64,000 nt of DNA from Parvularculaceae bacterium (GTDB lineage Bacteria; Pseudomonadota; Alphaproteobacteria; Caulobacterales; Parvularculaceae): positions 1 through 64,000 of the forward strand of contig JANQSJ010000011.1 of NCBI GenBank assembly GCA_028284065.1. The letters run 5' to 3'. A program made the translations under genes and the position numbers. The notes below the pieces were generated by a model, which saw only the letters and a list, made by a program, of their open reading frames with translations, made no database searches and was not told the DNA's origin. Shown here piece by piece: positions 35,253-44,012 of this stretch (position 1 is the first letter of the stretch; every line of letters begins with the position of its first letter).

Positions 35253-36743
35253 TTACCCCTCGTAATTCGTGCGGATGAACTCGTCGAGCAGGCGCACGCC
35301 ATAGCCGGTCCCGCCCTTTGGGCAGGTCGGCGTCGCCTTTTTCGACCAGGCCATGCCAGCGATGTCGAGATGCGCCCAGGGCTGCCCTTCCTTGATAAAG
35401 TTGCCTATGAAGGACGCGGCCGTCGAGGAGCCGCCGTCCCGGCCGCCGATATTCTTCATGTCGGCGATATCGGACTTGATCATGTCGAAGTGCGTCTTGG
35501 TGAGCGGCATGCGCCAGACCTTGTCGCCGCTCGCCTCCCCTGACTCAAGAAGCTGCGCGGCGAGGTCGTCATCCTGCGTGAAGAGACCGCAAAACTCATG
35601 CGCCAGCGAGATGATGATCGCGCCCGTGAGCGTCGCCAGATCAACCACAACTTTTGGCTGATAGGTCTCCTGCGTCCACCAGATTGCGTCGGCGAGGACG
35701 AGCCGGCCTTCCGCATCGGTGTTCAGTATCTCAATCGTCTTGCCCGACATGGACGTCACGACATCGCCAGGCCGCTGAGCGTTCCCGTCGGGCATGTTCT
35801 CGACAAGGCCGACGACGCCGACGACGTTCGCCTTCGCCTTGCGCCCTGCAAGCGCGGCCATCGCGCCCGTCACGGCCCCGGCGCCGCCCATGTCCCACTT
35901 CATGTCCTCCATGCCGGGGCCGGGCTTCAGCGAGATGCCGCCGGTGTCGAAGGTGACGCCCTTGCCGACGAAGGCGACGGGTTTGTCGCCTTTCTTGCCC
36001 CCTAGCCACTCCATCGCGACGAGTTTCGATTCCCGTACGGAGCCTTGCCCCACGCCAAGGAGCGAACCCATGCCAAGCTTCTCCATCTCCTTCTCGCCAA
36101 GGACCTTCACGCGCACGCCGAGGCTTTCAAGCTCGCGGCACTTCTGGGCGAAAGACTCCGGGTAAAGAATGTTTGCAGGCTCGGAGACGAGATCGCGGGT
36201 GAGATCGACGCCGTCGGCGATCTTCTCAAGGTCGGCGAAGGCGTCGCGCGCCCGCGCCGCGGGGGTATTGACCGTTATCCTCGCGAGCGGCGGGATCTGG
36301 TCCTTTTCGAGCGTCGTCCGGTAGCGGTCGAACCGGTAGCACCGGAGCCTTGCGCCGAACGCCACGCGGGCCGCGAGATCGGCCGCCGACAAATCGCCAA
36401 GCTCCAGGCCGCCGAGCGCGAAGGCGAGCGCCTTTTCGCGCGTCTTGAGGATGAGGGCCACAGCCGCGCCGCCCGCCCGCTCCGCATCTAACGGCGAATA
36501 GGCCTCGCCCTTGCCGGCGCCGACAAGAACGACGCGCCGGCCTTCAAACCCGCTGAGCCCCGCAAGGTCGAGCGTCTGACCTTTCTTGCCGTCGAAGCCG
36601 GCCGCCTTGGCGGCCGCCGCAAGCGCGCCGCCGGACGCGTCGTCGATCTCGGCGAACGGCGCGCCCCTGTCGCGGCCGCTGAGGCATAGAATGGCGAGCG
36701 CGCCGCTGGTCGGCAAAGCGCCCTTTGAAAACGTCACCTTCAC
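35253..36743 (-). CDS. pepA: Leucyl aminopeptidase (cytosol aminopeptidase, M17)
   Basis: 496 residues from the GTG at 36743, selected because AAAGGAG stands at normal spacing upstream; the open frame to 36779 lacks a ribosome-binding site. Two-metal active site: VGKGVTFDTGGISLKPG, WDMGGAGAV, and the M17 signature NTDAEGRLVLADA. The N-terminal half is the M17 regulatory domain. The product cleaves N-terminal amino acids from peptides and in some bacteria also binds DNA. Confidence 0.95.
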   Translation of the reverse strand: MKVTFSKGALPTSGALAILCLSGRDRGAPFAEIDDASGGALAAAAKAAGFDGKKGQTLDLAGLSGFEGRRVVLVGAGKGEAYSPLDAERAGGAAVALILKTREKALAFALGGLELGDLSAADLAARVAFGARLRCYRFDRYRTTLEKDQIPPLARITVNTPAARARDAFADLEKIADGVDLTRDLVSEPANILYPESFAQKCRELESLGVRVKVLGEKEMEKLGMGSLLGVGQGSVRESKLVAMEWLGGKKGDKPVAFVGKGVTFDTGGISLKPGPGMEDMKWDMGGAGAVTGAMAALAGRKAKANVVGVVGLVENMPDGNAQRPGDVVTSMSGKTIEILNTDAEGRLVLADAIWWTQETYQPKVVVDLATLTGAIIISLAHEFCGLFTQDDDLAAQLLESGEASGDKVWRMPLTKTHFDMIKSDIADMKNIGGRDGGSSTAASFIGNFIKEGQPWAHLDIAGMAWSKKATPTCPKGGTGYGVRLLDEFIRTNYEG

Positions 36744-36939
36744 GAGGCCAAGCTCCTTTCGGTTCGGCAAACCCCTCATCCGCCGCGCTGCAATCGCGCC
36801 GGCGGCGCGTCACGCGAGGTCCCAGGGGTCGTCTGGATGCGATCTATAGCGCCGCGTCCTACGCGACCTTGCGCCCGGAACGCAATCCGCGCGCGCTGCT
36901 CTTTGGTCGGCGTCGACCGCGAGGACCGGCCTGTCCCCG

Positions 36940-36982
36940 AAAAAGACCGACCCGCGCCGTCACATGGGACGACGCGGGCCGG
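36940..36982 (-). terminator. Terminator of the chemoreceptor gene
   Basis: 36947..36961 and 36968..36982 form a stem with 13 of 15 pairs and a 6-nt loop; on the minus strand it is followed by TTTTT (36940..36944). It lies about 50 bp after the chemoreceptor stop. The rest of the 290-bp gap to pepA shows no gene. Confidence 0.75.
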
Positions 36983-37033
36983 GACCGCTGGGGGGATGAC
37001 GCGCGGTCTTTGGCGGCGATGCGACGGGGAAGC

Positions 37034-39787
37034 CTAGAAGTCCTCCCAGTCGCCCTGTCCGTTGGCGCCGCCGGCGGCCGCGGCGCGCGGCGCAGGCTCC
37101 TGCGGCGCGGCGGCGGGCCCGTTCGCGGGCGCCTTAGAAGACTTCTCAGCGGCGAACGCGGCGGCGCGCTTGCGCTGCTCGGCGACCGGCTGGCCGCCCG
37201 CGGCGCCGGCGCGGTCCGCATCGATCTTGAAATGGGAGACGCGCGCGGCAAGTTCGCCCGCCTCCTTGGTCAAGAGGTGGCTCGCCGCCGTCGATTGCTC
37301 GACCATCGCCGCGTTCTGCTGCGTGACGCGGTCCATGTCGTTGACGGCGGTGTTGACCTCGCCGATGCCGGTCGCCTGTTCGCCGGCCGCGCGGGCGATC
37401 CCGGCGACAAGCTCGGCCACATGCTCAACACGGGTCGTGATCTCCGACAACGCGGTTCCGGCGCGGCCGACAAGGTCGACGCCGGCGCCGACCTGGCGCG
37501 AGCTTTCCGAAATCAGCGTCTTGATCTCCTTCGCCGCCTCCGAAGAGCGCTGCGCGAGGCCGCGGACCTCCTGGGCGACGACGGCGAAGCCCTTGCCCGC
37601 GTCCCCTGCTCGCGCCGCCTCAACGCCGGCGTTCAGCGCAAGAAGGTTTGTCTGGAAGGCGATGTCGTCGATGACGCCGATAATCTGGGTAATCTGGTTG
37701 GAGGAGTTTTCAATCTCGCCCATGGCCTCGACGGCGCCGTTGACGACTTCGCTGCTCTGCTGGGCCTCGTTGCGCGCCTCTTCGACCGCCTCGTTGACTT
37801 CCTTGGCGCTGTTGGCGGTCTGGTTGACCGTCGCCGTGATCTCGTCGAGGGCGGAGGCCGTCTCCTGGATGGAGGCGGCCTGTTGCTCCGTACGCGTCGC
37901 CAGATCGTCGGCGGCCTTGACGATTTCGTCGGCGCCGCCGCGAATGCTGACGCTGGAGTGAACGATAGCGGAGATGACGTCCCGCAGCTGCTTCGCGGTG
38001 GCGTTAAAGTCCGCGCGGAGCTGCTCGTACTCTTCCTGGAATTCATCGCCGATGCGGTGATGCAGATCGCCCGCGGCAAGCGCGGAGAGCGCAGCCTTCA
38101 GTTCCGACACAACCTTTTCGACCATGTCGGCGCGCGCCTTGCGGTCTTCGTCGGCGGCGCGCAGTTGCCGCACCGCTGCGTTGAAGTCGGTGCGGAGTTT
38201 TTCGTACTCCTCGCCAAACTCCTGCTCAATCTCTTCGGAGAAGTCGCCCTTCGACAGGCGGCCGAGACTGTTCGCCAGAATGTCGACGACGACGCCGAGC
38301 TCATGCGCGGCGGCCTGGCGGTCCTCTTCAGCGGCGAGGCGCTCTTTTTCCTCGGCCGTAATGTCCGCGGCGAGCTTCACCACTTTGACGATAGCGCCAT
38401 CCTTGTCGATGACCGGATTGTACGTCGCCTGGATATAGATATCGTCCTTATCCTTGGTGATGCGGCGATACTTTCCGGCGTCGAACTGGCCGCTTCCGAG
38501 CCGCTCCCAGAAATCTGCGTATTCCTGGGACTGAGCATATTCCGGCTCGCAGAAAATACGGTGGTGACGGCCCTTGATCTCGCTCATGGAGTAGCCGACC
38601 GCGCCGAGGAAAACGTCATTGGCGTTCAGGATCTCGCCGGTCGGCGTGAACTCGATCATCGCCTGGGAGCGATAGAGCGCCTCAAACGTCGCGCGTTCGA
38701 GCTCAGCTTCGCTGACGTCGGACCATTCGATCACGCCGCAAACAAGGCCGCCGTCCGGGTCGAAAACGCCGTTGATCCGCTGCAAGAAGGTCTGTTCGCC
38801 GACAACAACTTCGAGCGTGTGCGGCATCCGCGCAGGGTCGGAGAGAATTCGGCGTTGGTGCTCAGGGTTCTTATGAAGCATGTCTACCGATGCGCCCACG
38901 AGCTCCCGCGGCGAAAAAGATGGCGAGAGCTTACGGAAATCGGCCTCGTGGCGCTGCAGGAAGTCGCGCGCCGCGTCATTGACGCCGGTGATGACGAAAT
39001 TCCTGTCGACCGTCATCATCGCGCTGCCTGAGGCATCGAACGCAGCCGACTTAACCCGGCCGATCGTCGCGGACGTTTCGAGCTCCGTCACATCCTCCGC
39101 GCGCTCAAGAACGCCGACAATGTCGCCCTTGTCGTCGCGAACGGCCGAGAAATGCGAGATGATGATCTGCGCGGCCCCGTCTTGCTTGGACCGTTCTCGG
39201 CGCCTCAGCGCCACGGGATCGCGGGCGAGGTCGGATACGATCGCGCGAAAGCCGCCATCGACGCCGTCATCGTCGAACTGAAGTCCCGCAAGACGCTCTG
39301 GCGCCACGTCAAACAGCGCCGCATACGCCGCATTGGCGCGCCGAAGTTCGCCCGCCGCGTCGTAATGGGCGCCGGCGCCAAGGGCGTCGAGCGCCGCGAC
39401 AAGCGCCGCCTCTCCGCCGCGCTCCGACGTCGCCGGCGCGCAGAAGACGATTAGGCGGGGTTTCTTGCCGACTTTCGCCGCGGCGGCGAGCAGCGCGCGC
39501 GTCTCAATCCTCGCTTCGTCCGGGCCCTGCAGCGGCAGGTCGAAATTCGCCGCCTGGCCCATGCGAGCGGCGACCTGGAAGCGGTCAAAGGCGTCTGCGT
39601 CCGCGACGATGTCCTTCAGGTTTGCGCCGACGACCGCATCGCGCTCACGGCCGGTGAGGTCGACGAACGCCTTGCTCGCTTTCCTGATCGCGCCGTTCGG
39701 GCTCGCCTCGAATGCCGGGAACTCGGACCTCAGCGTTCGGAGCGTTTCGGCGTCCGCCTTCATTGCCTGAAACGACTTCAGCGGCAT
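37034..39787 (-). CDS. Soluble PAS-domain methyl-accepting chemotaxis protein
   Basis: 917 residues from the ATG at 39787, with no membrane helix, so cytoplasmic. Several PAS domains cover about 1-510; the last contains QAMIEFTPTGEILNANDVFLGAVGYSM. Two HAMP-like segments then repeat almost the same motif (GDFSEEIEQEFGEEYEKLRTDF and GDLHHRIGDEFQEEYEQLRADF). The signalling tip includes AFQTNLLALNAGVEAARAGDAGKGFAVVAQEVRGLAQRS in two overlapping blocks. The C-terminal GDWEDF follows a Pro/Ala-rich linker and resembles the CheR/CheB-tethering pentapeptide. No che genes adjoin it. Confidence 0.93.
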   Translation of the reverse strand: MPLKSFQAMKADAETLRTLRSEFPAFEASPNGAIRKASKAFVDLTGRERDAVVGANLKDIVADADAFDRFQVAARMGQAANFDLPLQGPDEARIETRALLAAAAKVGKKPRLIVFCAPATSERGGEAALVAALDALGAGAHYDAAGELRRANAAYAALFDVAPERLAGLQFDDDGVDGGFRAIVSDLARDPVALRRRERSKQDGAAQIIISHFSAVRDDKGDIVGVLERAEDVTELETSATIGRVKSAAFDASGSAMMTVDRNFVITGVNDAARDFLQRHEADFRKLSPSFSPRELVGASVDMLHKNPEHQRRILSDPARMPHTLEVVVGEQTFLQRINGVFDPDGGLVCGVIEWSDVSEAELERATFEALYRSQAMIEFTPTGEILNANDVFLGAVGYSMSEIKGRHHRIFCEPEYAQSQEYADFWERLGSGQFDAGKYRRITKDKDDIYIQATYNPVIDKDGAIVKVVKLAADITAEEKERLAAEEDRQAAAHELGVVVDILANSLGRLSKGDFSEEIEQEFGEEYEKLRTDFNAAVRQLRAADEDRKARADMVEKVVSELKAALSALAAGDLHHRIGDEFQEEYEQLRADFNATAKQLRDVISAIVHSSVSIRGGADEIVKAADDLATRTEQQAASIQETASALDEITATVNQTANSAKEVNEAVEEARNEAQQSSEVVNGAVEAMGEIENSSNQITQIIGVIDDIAFQTNLLALNAGVEAARAGDAGKGFAVVAQEVRGLAQRSSEAAKEIKTLISESSRQVGAGVDLVGRAGTALSEITTRVEHVAELVAGIARAAGEQATGIGEVNTAVNDMDRVTQQNAAMVEQSTAASHLLTKEAGELAARVSHFKIDADRAGAAGGQPVAEQRKRAAAFAAEKSSKAPANGPAAAPQEPAPRAAAAGGANGQGDWEDF

Positions 39788-39972
39788 GTTTGACTCCCAA
39801 ATTCCCGATGCGCCCTTCGATGGGCGCAATGAAAACAGGGACAAGGTAAAATATTCGTTTAAGGCGCCGAAATATCGGTATCAATCGCCTGACCGCCGCG
39901 ACATAGCCGGTCCGGACTGGATGGCATTCCGACGAGCGCCTGAACCTATCGCCGGCGCGAACGGCCGCCCGC

Positions 39973-40980
39973 TTATCCGCCCACAATTGGGTTGCGGTCG
40001 TCCTCGAACAGGCTCTTGGGCCGCCGCCACAGGCCCGCCCGCGCCGGCGCGCCGCGGCCCGGCCGAGCGAGCGACGCGGCAAGGCCAGTTCCCGCGCCGG
40101 AGGCGGCTAGCCACAGCTTGCGCCCACGCGGCACGATAGTCCGTTCACGTAGGGACTGAGCGCCCTTGCGCGCCATTGACGCACCGATTTCGCGATAGAC
40201 GTTGCGGGCCGCCGCGATGGCCGCGGCTGCGCGCGGACTGAGAGCTTTCACCCCTTCGCTCGCTGACGCGTAGTACCGTTCGGCCTCCTCAAGCAGGCCC
40301 TCGACGACCGGGTACAACGCCGCCGGGTCGGCGTCGAGGATATCGGCCCCCGTCGGCCCGACGCCAGCGGCCGCGAGCCTGTCCGCCGGCAGATAAACGC
40401 GCCCGCCCCGGGCGTCGTCAGCGACATCGCGGCAAATGTTCGTAAGCTGAAAAGCAAGGCCCAGGTCACAGGCGCGGTCGAGCGTCGAATCGTCCTCCGG
40501 ATCGACGCCCATGACGATCGCCATCATAATGCCGACGACGCCAGCGACGCCGTAGCAATAGCGCAGAACCGCATCCAGATCCTCAAGCGGCCCGCCCTCG
40601 ACGTCACGGGCGAAGCCATCAAGATGCGCCATCGCGTATCTCGGAGGCAGGGAGCGCCGGCGCGCCACATGGGCGAGCCCGTTGAACGGCGGCTCGCCGT
40701 CGCGCTCTCCGGCGAGCGCCCTTTCCGTCTTGCGACGCAGGTCCGCCAGGCGGGCGCGGCGAACCTCAGGCGTCATCCCCGCGTCCGGCGCGTCGCCGCC
40801 GAGGTCCTGGCCGTCGATTACGTCGTCGCAGTGGCGGCACCAGGCGTAAAGCAAGCGCGCATCGTCGCGCATGTCGGGCGCAAACAGACGCGAAGCGAGC
40901 GCAAAGCTCTTGGAGCCCTTCGCAATCGTCTCGCGCCCGTATTTCGAAAGGGACGCACTAACCGCCTCATTCGCCTGCAT
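39973..40980 (-). CDS. crtB: Phytoene synthase
   Basis: Condenses two geranylgeranyl diphosphates to phytoene. 335 residues. SKSFALASRLF, the first Asp-rich motif RHCDDVIDG, the second NICRDVADDARGGRVYLP, and YCYGVAGVVG are all present. It follows crtI by 9 bp, one operon. The C-terminal 50 residues are Arg/Ala/Gly-rich and less conserved. Confidence 0.95.
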   Translation of the reverse strand: MQANEAVSASLSKYGRETIAKGSKSFALASRLFAPDMRDDARLLYAWCRHCDDVIDGQDLGGDAPDAGMTPEVRRARLADLRRKTERALAGERDGEPPFNGLAHVARRRSLPPRYAMAHLDGFARDVEGGPLEDLDAVLRYCYGVAGVVGIMMAIVMGVDPEDDSTLDRACDLGLAFQLTNICRDVADDARGGRVYLPADRLAAAGVGPTGADILDADPAALYPVVEGLLEEAERYYASASEGVKALSPRAAAAIAAARNVYREIGASMARKGAQSLRERTIVPRGRKLWLAASGAGTGLAASLARPGRGAPARAGLWRRPKSLFEDDRNPIVGG

Positions 40981-40989
40981 AGAAGCGGC

Positions 40990-42540
40990 CTATTCCGCGG
41001 CGATCGCGGCCTGTCGTTGCGGCGAAGGGTCGGGATATGACGCGCCCAGATCGTCGAGCATCAGGCCGGCTGTCGCCTTCGCCGACCCGACGACCCCCGG
41101 CACGCCGGCGCCCGGATGGGTTCCGGCGCCGACGAAATAGAGATTGGAGATCTGATCGTCGCGGTTGTGGATGCGGAAATACGCCGACTGGGTGAGGATC
41201 GGCTCAATCGAAAAGGCTGAGCCCGCATGGGAATTGAGCTCCGTCTCAAACTCCGCCGGCGTGAAGATGCGGTCAGTAACGATGCTCTCGCGCAGGCCGG
41301 GCATGTAGCGGTCTTCAAGATATTTGTAGATCCGCTCCTTGTATTTCGGCCCCTCCACCGCCCAGTCGACCTTCGCTTTTTCGAGGTTCGGCACCGGCGA
41401 AAGAACATAAAATGAATCGCATCCTTCCGGCGCGAGGTCCGGATCGCTCGCTGTCGGACGATGGAGATAGAGCGAGAAGTCGTCCGGCAAGTCGGGGCCC
41501 GCAAAGATGTCGGCGATGAGGTCGCGATAGCGCGGCCCGAACATGATGGTGTGATGCATGAGGTTTTCGAACTGTCTGTTCGTCCCGAAATAGATAACGA
41601 ACAGCGAATTGGAGAATTTCTTGTTCTTGAGCCCGCGTCCCATGCTCGCGCCGCGTTTCGTCCGTCCCAGGAGGTTCTCATAGGTGTGAACGATGTCCGC
41701 ATTCGACGCGACAGCGTCAAAGGCGCGCCGCTCGCCGTCCTCGGTGACGACTTCTCGGCACTTGTCATCTGCGACGGTCACCTCAGCGACGGGCGCTGCG
41801 AGCTTGATCTCGCCGCCAAGGTCTTGGAAAAAGCGGCCAAGGCCCTGAACGATGGCGCCCGTGCCGCCCTTGCCGAACCAGATGCCGCCGCGCCGCTCCA
41901 GCGCATGAATGAGCGAATAAACCGCCGAGGTCCGGAACGGGTCGCCGCCCACAAGCAGCGAATGGAAGCTGAACGCTTCGCGCAGGTGCTTGTCCTTCAC
42001 AAAGTCGGATAGCCGTCCGTAGACGCTGCGATAGCCCTGCAGCTGCGCGAGCTGCGGCGCCGCCTTCACCATCGACCAGAAATTCAGGAACGGGACCGCG
42101 CCGAGCTTCTTGTAGCCCTCAACATAGAGGTCCTCCGAATACTCGTGAAACCGCCTGTAGCCGTCTACGTCGCCGGGGCTCTTCGCCGCGATCTGCTCAA
42201 TCAGCTTTTCTTCGTCCTGACAGTAGTCGAACGAAAACCCGTCCTCCCACAGGAGACGGTAGAACGGATCGACCCGAAGAAGCTCCACATAATCCGACAT
42301 GCGCGCGCCGGTGAGACCGAACAGCTCCTCCAACGAGGCGGGTTCGGTGATCACCGTCGGCCCGGCGTCGAACGTATAGCCGTCCTGCTCATAGACATAG
42401 GCGCGCCCGCCGAGCTTGTCGCGCTTCTCATAGAGCGTCGTTTGCACCCCCGCCGACTGCAGCCGCACCGCAAGGGAGAGCCCGCCAAAACCGGAACCGA
42501 TCACCGCCGCCGTCGTCATATTCGCATTCTTTCTGTTCAT
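40990..42540 (-). CDS. crtI: Phytoene desaturase (CrtI type)
   Basis: 516 residues from the ATG at 42540. FAD-binding AAVIGSGFGGLSLAVRLQSAG, YEKRDKLGGRAYVYEQDGYTFDAGPTVI split around the family signature, and the C-terminal NLYFVGAGTHPGAGVPGVVGSAK. CrtI carries out three or four desaturations giving neurosporene or lycopene; the number cannot be read here. Operon with crtB. No lycopene cyclase or GGPP synthase is in the window. Confidence 0.95.
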   Translation of the reverse strand: MNRKNANMTTAAVIGSGFGGLSLAVRLQSAGVQTTLYEKRDKLGGRAYVYEQDGYTFDAGPTVITEPASLEELFGLTGARMSDYVELLRVDPFYRLLWEDGFSFDYCQDEEKLIEQIAAKSPGDVDGYRRFHEYSEDLYVEGYKKLGAVPFLNFWSMVKAAPQLAQLQGYRSVYGRLSDFVKDKHLREAFSFHSLLVGGDPFRTSAVYSLIHALERRGGIWFGKGGTGAIVQGLGRFFQDLGGEIKLAAPVAEVTVADDKCREVVTEDGERRAFDAVASNADIVHTYENLLGRTKRGASMGRGLKNKKFSNSLFVIYFGTNRQFENLMHHTIMFGPRYRDLIADIFAGPDLPDDFSLYLHRPTASDPDLAPEGCDSFYVLSPVPNLEKAKVDWAVEGPKYKERIYKYLEDRYMPGLRESIVTDRIFTPAEFETELNSHAGSAFSIEPILTQSAYFRIHNRDDQISNLYFVGAGTHPGAGVPGVVGSAKATAGLMLDDLGASYPDPSPQRQAAIAAE

Positions 42541-42907
42541 CGGGTCCTGTTCGTCCAGTCGCTTCAATCGGCTTACGCCTACTTCCCGGACGCGGCGCAA
42601 CGAGGTCGCCCCGCTTCCGCAACCCTTTCGGGTACGGTGCGCGTTCGTCGTGCGATCATCCGATTGCCGCCGCCCTCCCGCGACATACCGCCCGGCCGGC
42701 GCCCCTACCCTTCGAGGCCATCCATAGCCATCGGCAGCCGATCATAGCACCTTTTTGCGCAAATTGGCCCCGGCCGGACCTGTCCTCACGTCCAGTCGCC
42801 GCAATGCGCTCGAGGCGGCGCGCCACTTGGGGTTCGCGGTCGCTTCGTCTACGCTGGGGCCGACGCCGTCGCCGCCCTGCGCGCCGGCGCCGGAGGGCTG
42901 GAGCCAC
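42541..42907. other. 367-bp divergent intergenic region of the carotenoid cluster
   Basis: Lies between the crtI start and the start chosen for the divergent hydroxylase gene. I see no gene, no clear operator palindrome and no repeat. It must contain both promoters. The hydroxylase frame is open through 42755..42907 but lacks a ribosome-binding site there. Confidence 0.5.
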
Positions 42908-43717
42908 GTGCCATCGCTTGCCTATGCGTCCGAGTTAGCGACCACCGCCGCGCTCCTCGCTCTCGTTATCCTCGCGCGATATTTCGTCATCGCGGGCGCG
43001 TTCATGGCGCTTCTCTGGGGACGGCCTGAGGCGAAGGTAGGCGCTGTGAGGCTCGCCAAACGCAGGCCTGACCGCCGGGAAATGCTCCACGAAATCAGGA
43101 TGTCGGCGCTGTCATCTGCAATCTACGCTGTCCCCGGCGCCATCGTTTATCTCGCCTGGTCGAACGGCGGCACAGCGATCTATTCGGAGATTTCAGGCAT
43201 TTGGGGATGGCTCTACGTTCCGCTGAGCATCCTTTTCTATCTCCTGCTGCACGATACGTATTTCTACTGGACCCATCGCGCCATGCACCTGCCGGCGCTC
43301 TTCCGGTCGACGCATCTGACGCACCACAGTTCGCGCCAGCCGACGGCATGGGCGGCGTTCTGCTTTCATCCATGGGAGGCGGCGATCTCCGCCTGGCTCC
43401 TGCCGGCGGCGACGTTCTTCGTTCCCATCCACCAAGGCGCGGTGCTCTTCCTCCTTGTCTTCATGACCTATTGCGGGGTCGCCAACCATGCCGGGTGGGA
43501 GCTTCTGCCGAGAGCGTGGCTTAAGGCGCCGATCGGGCGCTGGCTCATCACGGCGAGCCACCACAATGTCCACCACACCAATTACCGGACGAATTTCGGG
43601 CTCTATTTCAGGTTCTGGGATCGTCTGATGGGAACTGATGTCGGCCTAGCCGAACCGGCGGCGGAACCGCGGCGACAGCCGGCGCAGCCATCCCGGCGGG
43701 CAGCCGCCGCCAGGTGA
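42908..43717 (+). CDS. Sterol desaturase / fatty acid hydroxylase superfamily enzyme beside the carotenoid genes
   Basis: 269 residues from GTG 42908 with GGAG 4 nt upstream. Membrane helices at about 10-40, 70-90, 100-120 and 155-180. Di-iron histidine boxes: HDTYFYWTHRAMH, STHLTHHSS, NHAGWE and SHHNVHHTNYRTNFG. Divergent from crtI-crtB, which suggests carotenoid modification such as ring or chain hydroxylation or ketolation. It is not a CrtZ or CrtW by length and motif spacing. Assignment to carotenoids is inference from position. Confidence 0.82.
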   Translation: MPSLAYASELATTAALLALVILARYFVIAGAFMALLWGRPEAKVGAVRLAKRRPDRREMLHEIRMSALSSAIYAVPGAIVYLAWSNGGTAIYSEISGIWGWLYVPLSILFYLLLHDTYFYWTHRAMHLPALFRSTHLTHHSSRQPTAWAAFCFHPWEAAISAWLLPAATFFVPIHQGAVLFLLVFMTYCGVANHAGWELLPRAWLKAPIGRWLITASHHNVHHTNYRTNFGLYFRFWDRLMGTDVGLAEPAAEPRRQPAQPSRRAAAAR

Positions 43718-43724
43718 TGCGTAA

Positions 43725-43868
43725 TGCTACGGGCGATAAATCCGCATCGCCTCATCCTGAAGGATTTTTCTCCTCGTCCTTCGTTATGGCGGCCTAAGGG
43801 GTGGTTCCTCAGGATGAGGAGAAAAATCGTCTCGAAGGACAGTGAAGCGGATTTGTCGTCCGCAGCAC
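43725..43868. repeat. Palindromic element, diverged copy B
   Basis: Shares with 16009..16150 the blocks gggcgataaatccgcat, catcctga, ggatttttctcctcgtcctt, cctcaggatgaggagaaaaa and tcgtctcgaaggac in the same order. Here the terminal arms have diverged (right arm gcggatttgtcgtccgc). It lies between the convergent hydroxylase and TonB receptor genes. A 74-codon open frame across it is a by-product. Confidence 0.8.
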
Positions 43869-43928
43869 TAAAGCGACAACCGGCGACTTTTATTTTGAAG
43901 CGCGGGCGCGCCGTCAGTCCATGCGCGC

Positions 43929-43956
43929 AAAAAAGGGCGACTCAATAAGCCGCCCT
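43929..43956 (-). terminator. Rho-independent terminator of the TonB receptor gene
   Basis: On the minus strand AGGGCG…CGCCCT forms a 6-bp GC stem (43951..43956 with 43934..43939) with an 11-nt loop, directly followed by TTTTTT. It lies 56 bp after the receptor stop codon. Confidence 0.75.
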
Positions 43957-44012
43957 AAGTCGATCCGGCCGGCGATGGAGGGGAACGCCGGCCGAGATTT
44001 GGCTGACCCGGA

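Noticed and set aside
36725..39031. 768-codon open frame on the plus strand
   Set aside because: Antisense to the chemoreceptor gene; composition is that of a GC-bias shadow and no domain is visible.
43724..43948. 74-codon open frame inside repeat copy B
   Set aside because: The same reading occurs in copy A, and both are explained by the palindromic DNA element. No start signal.
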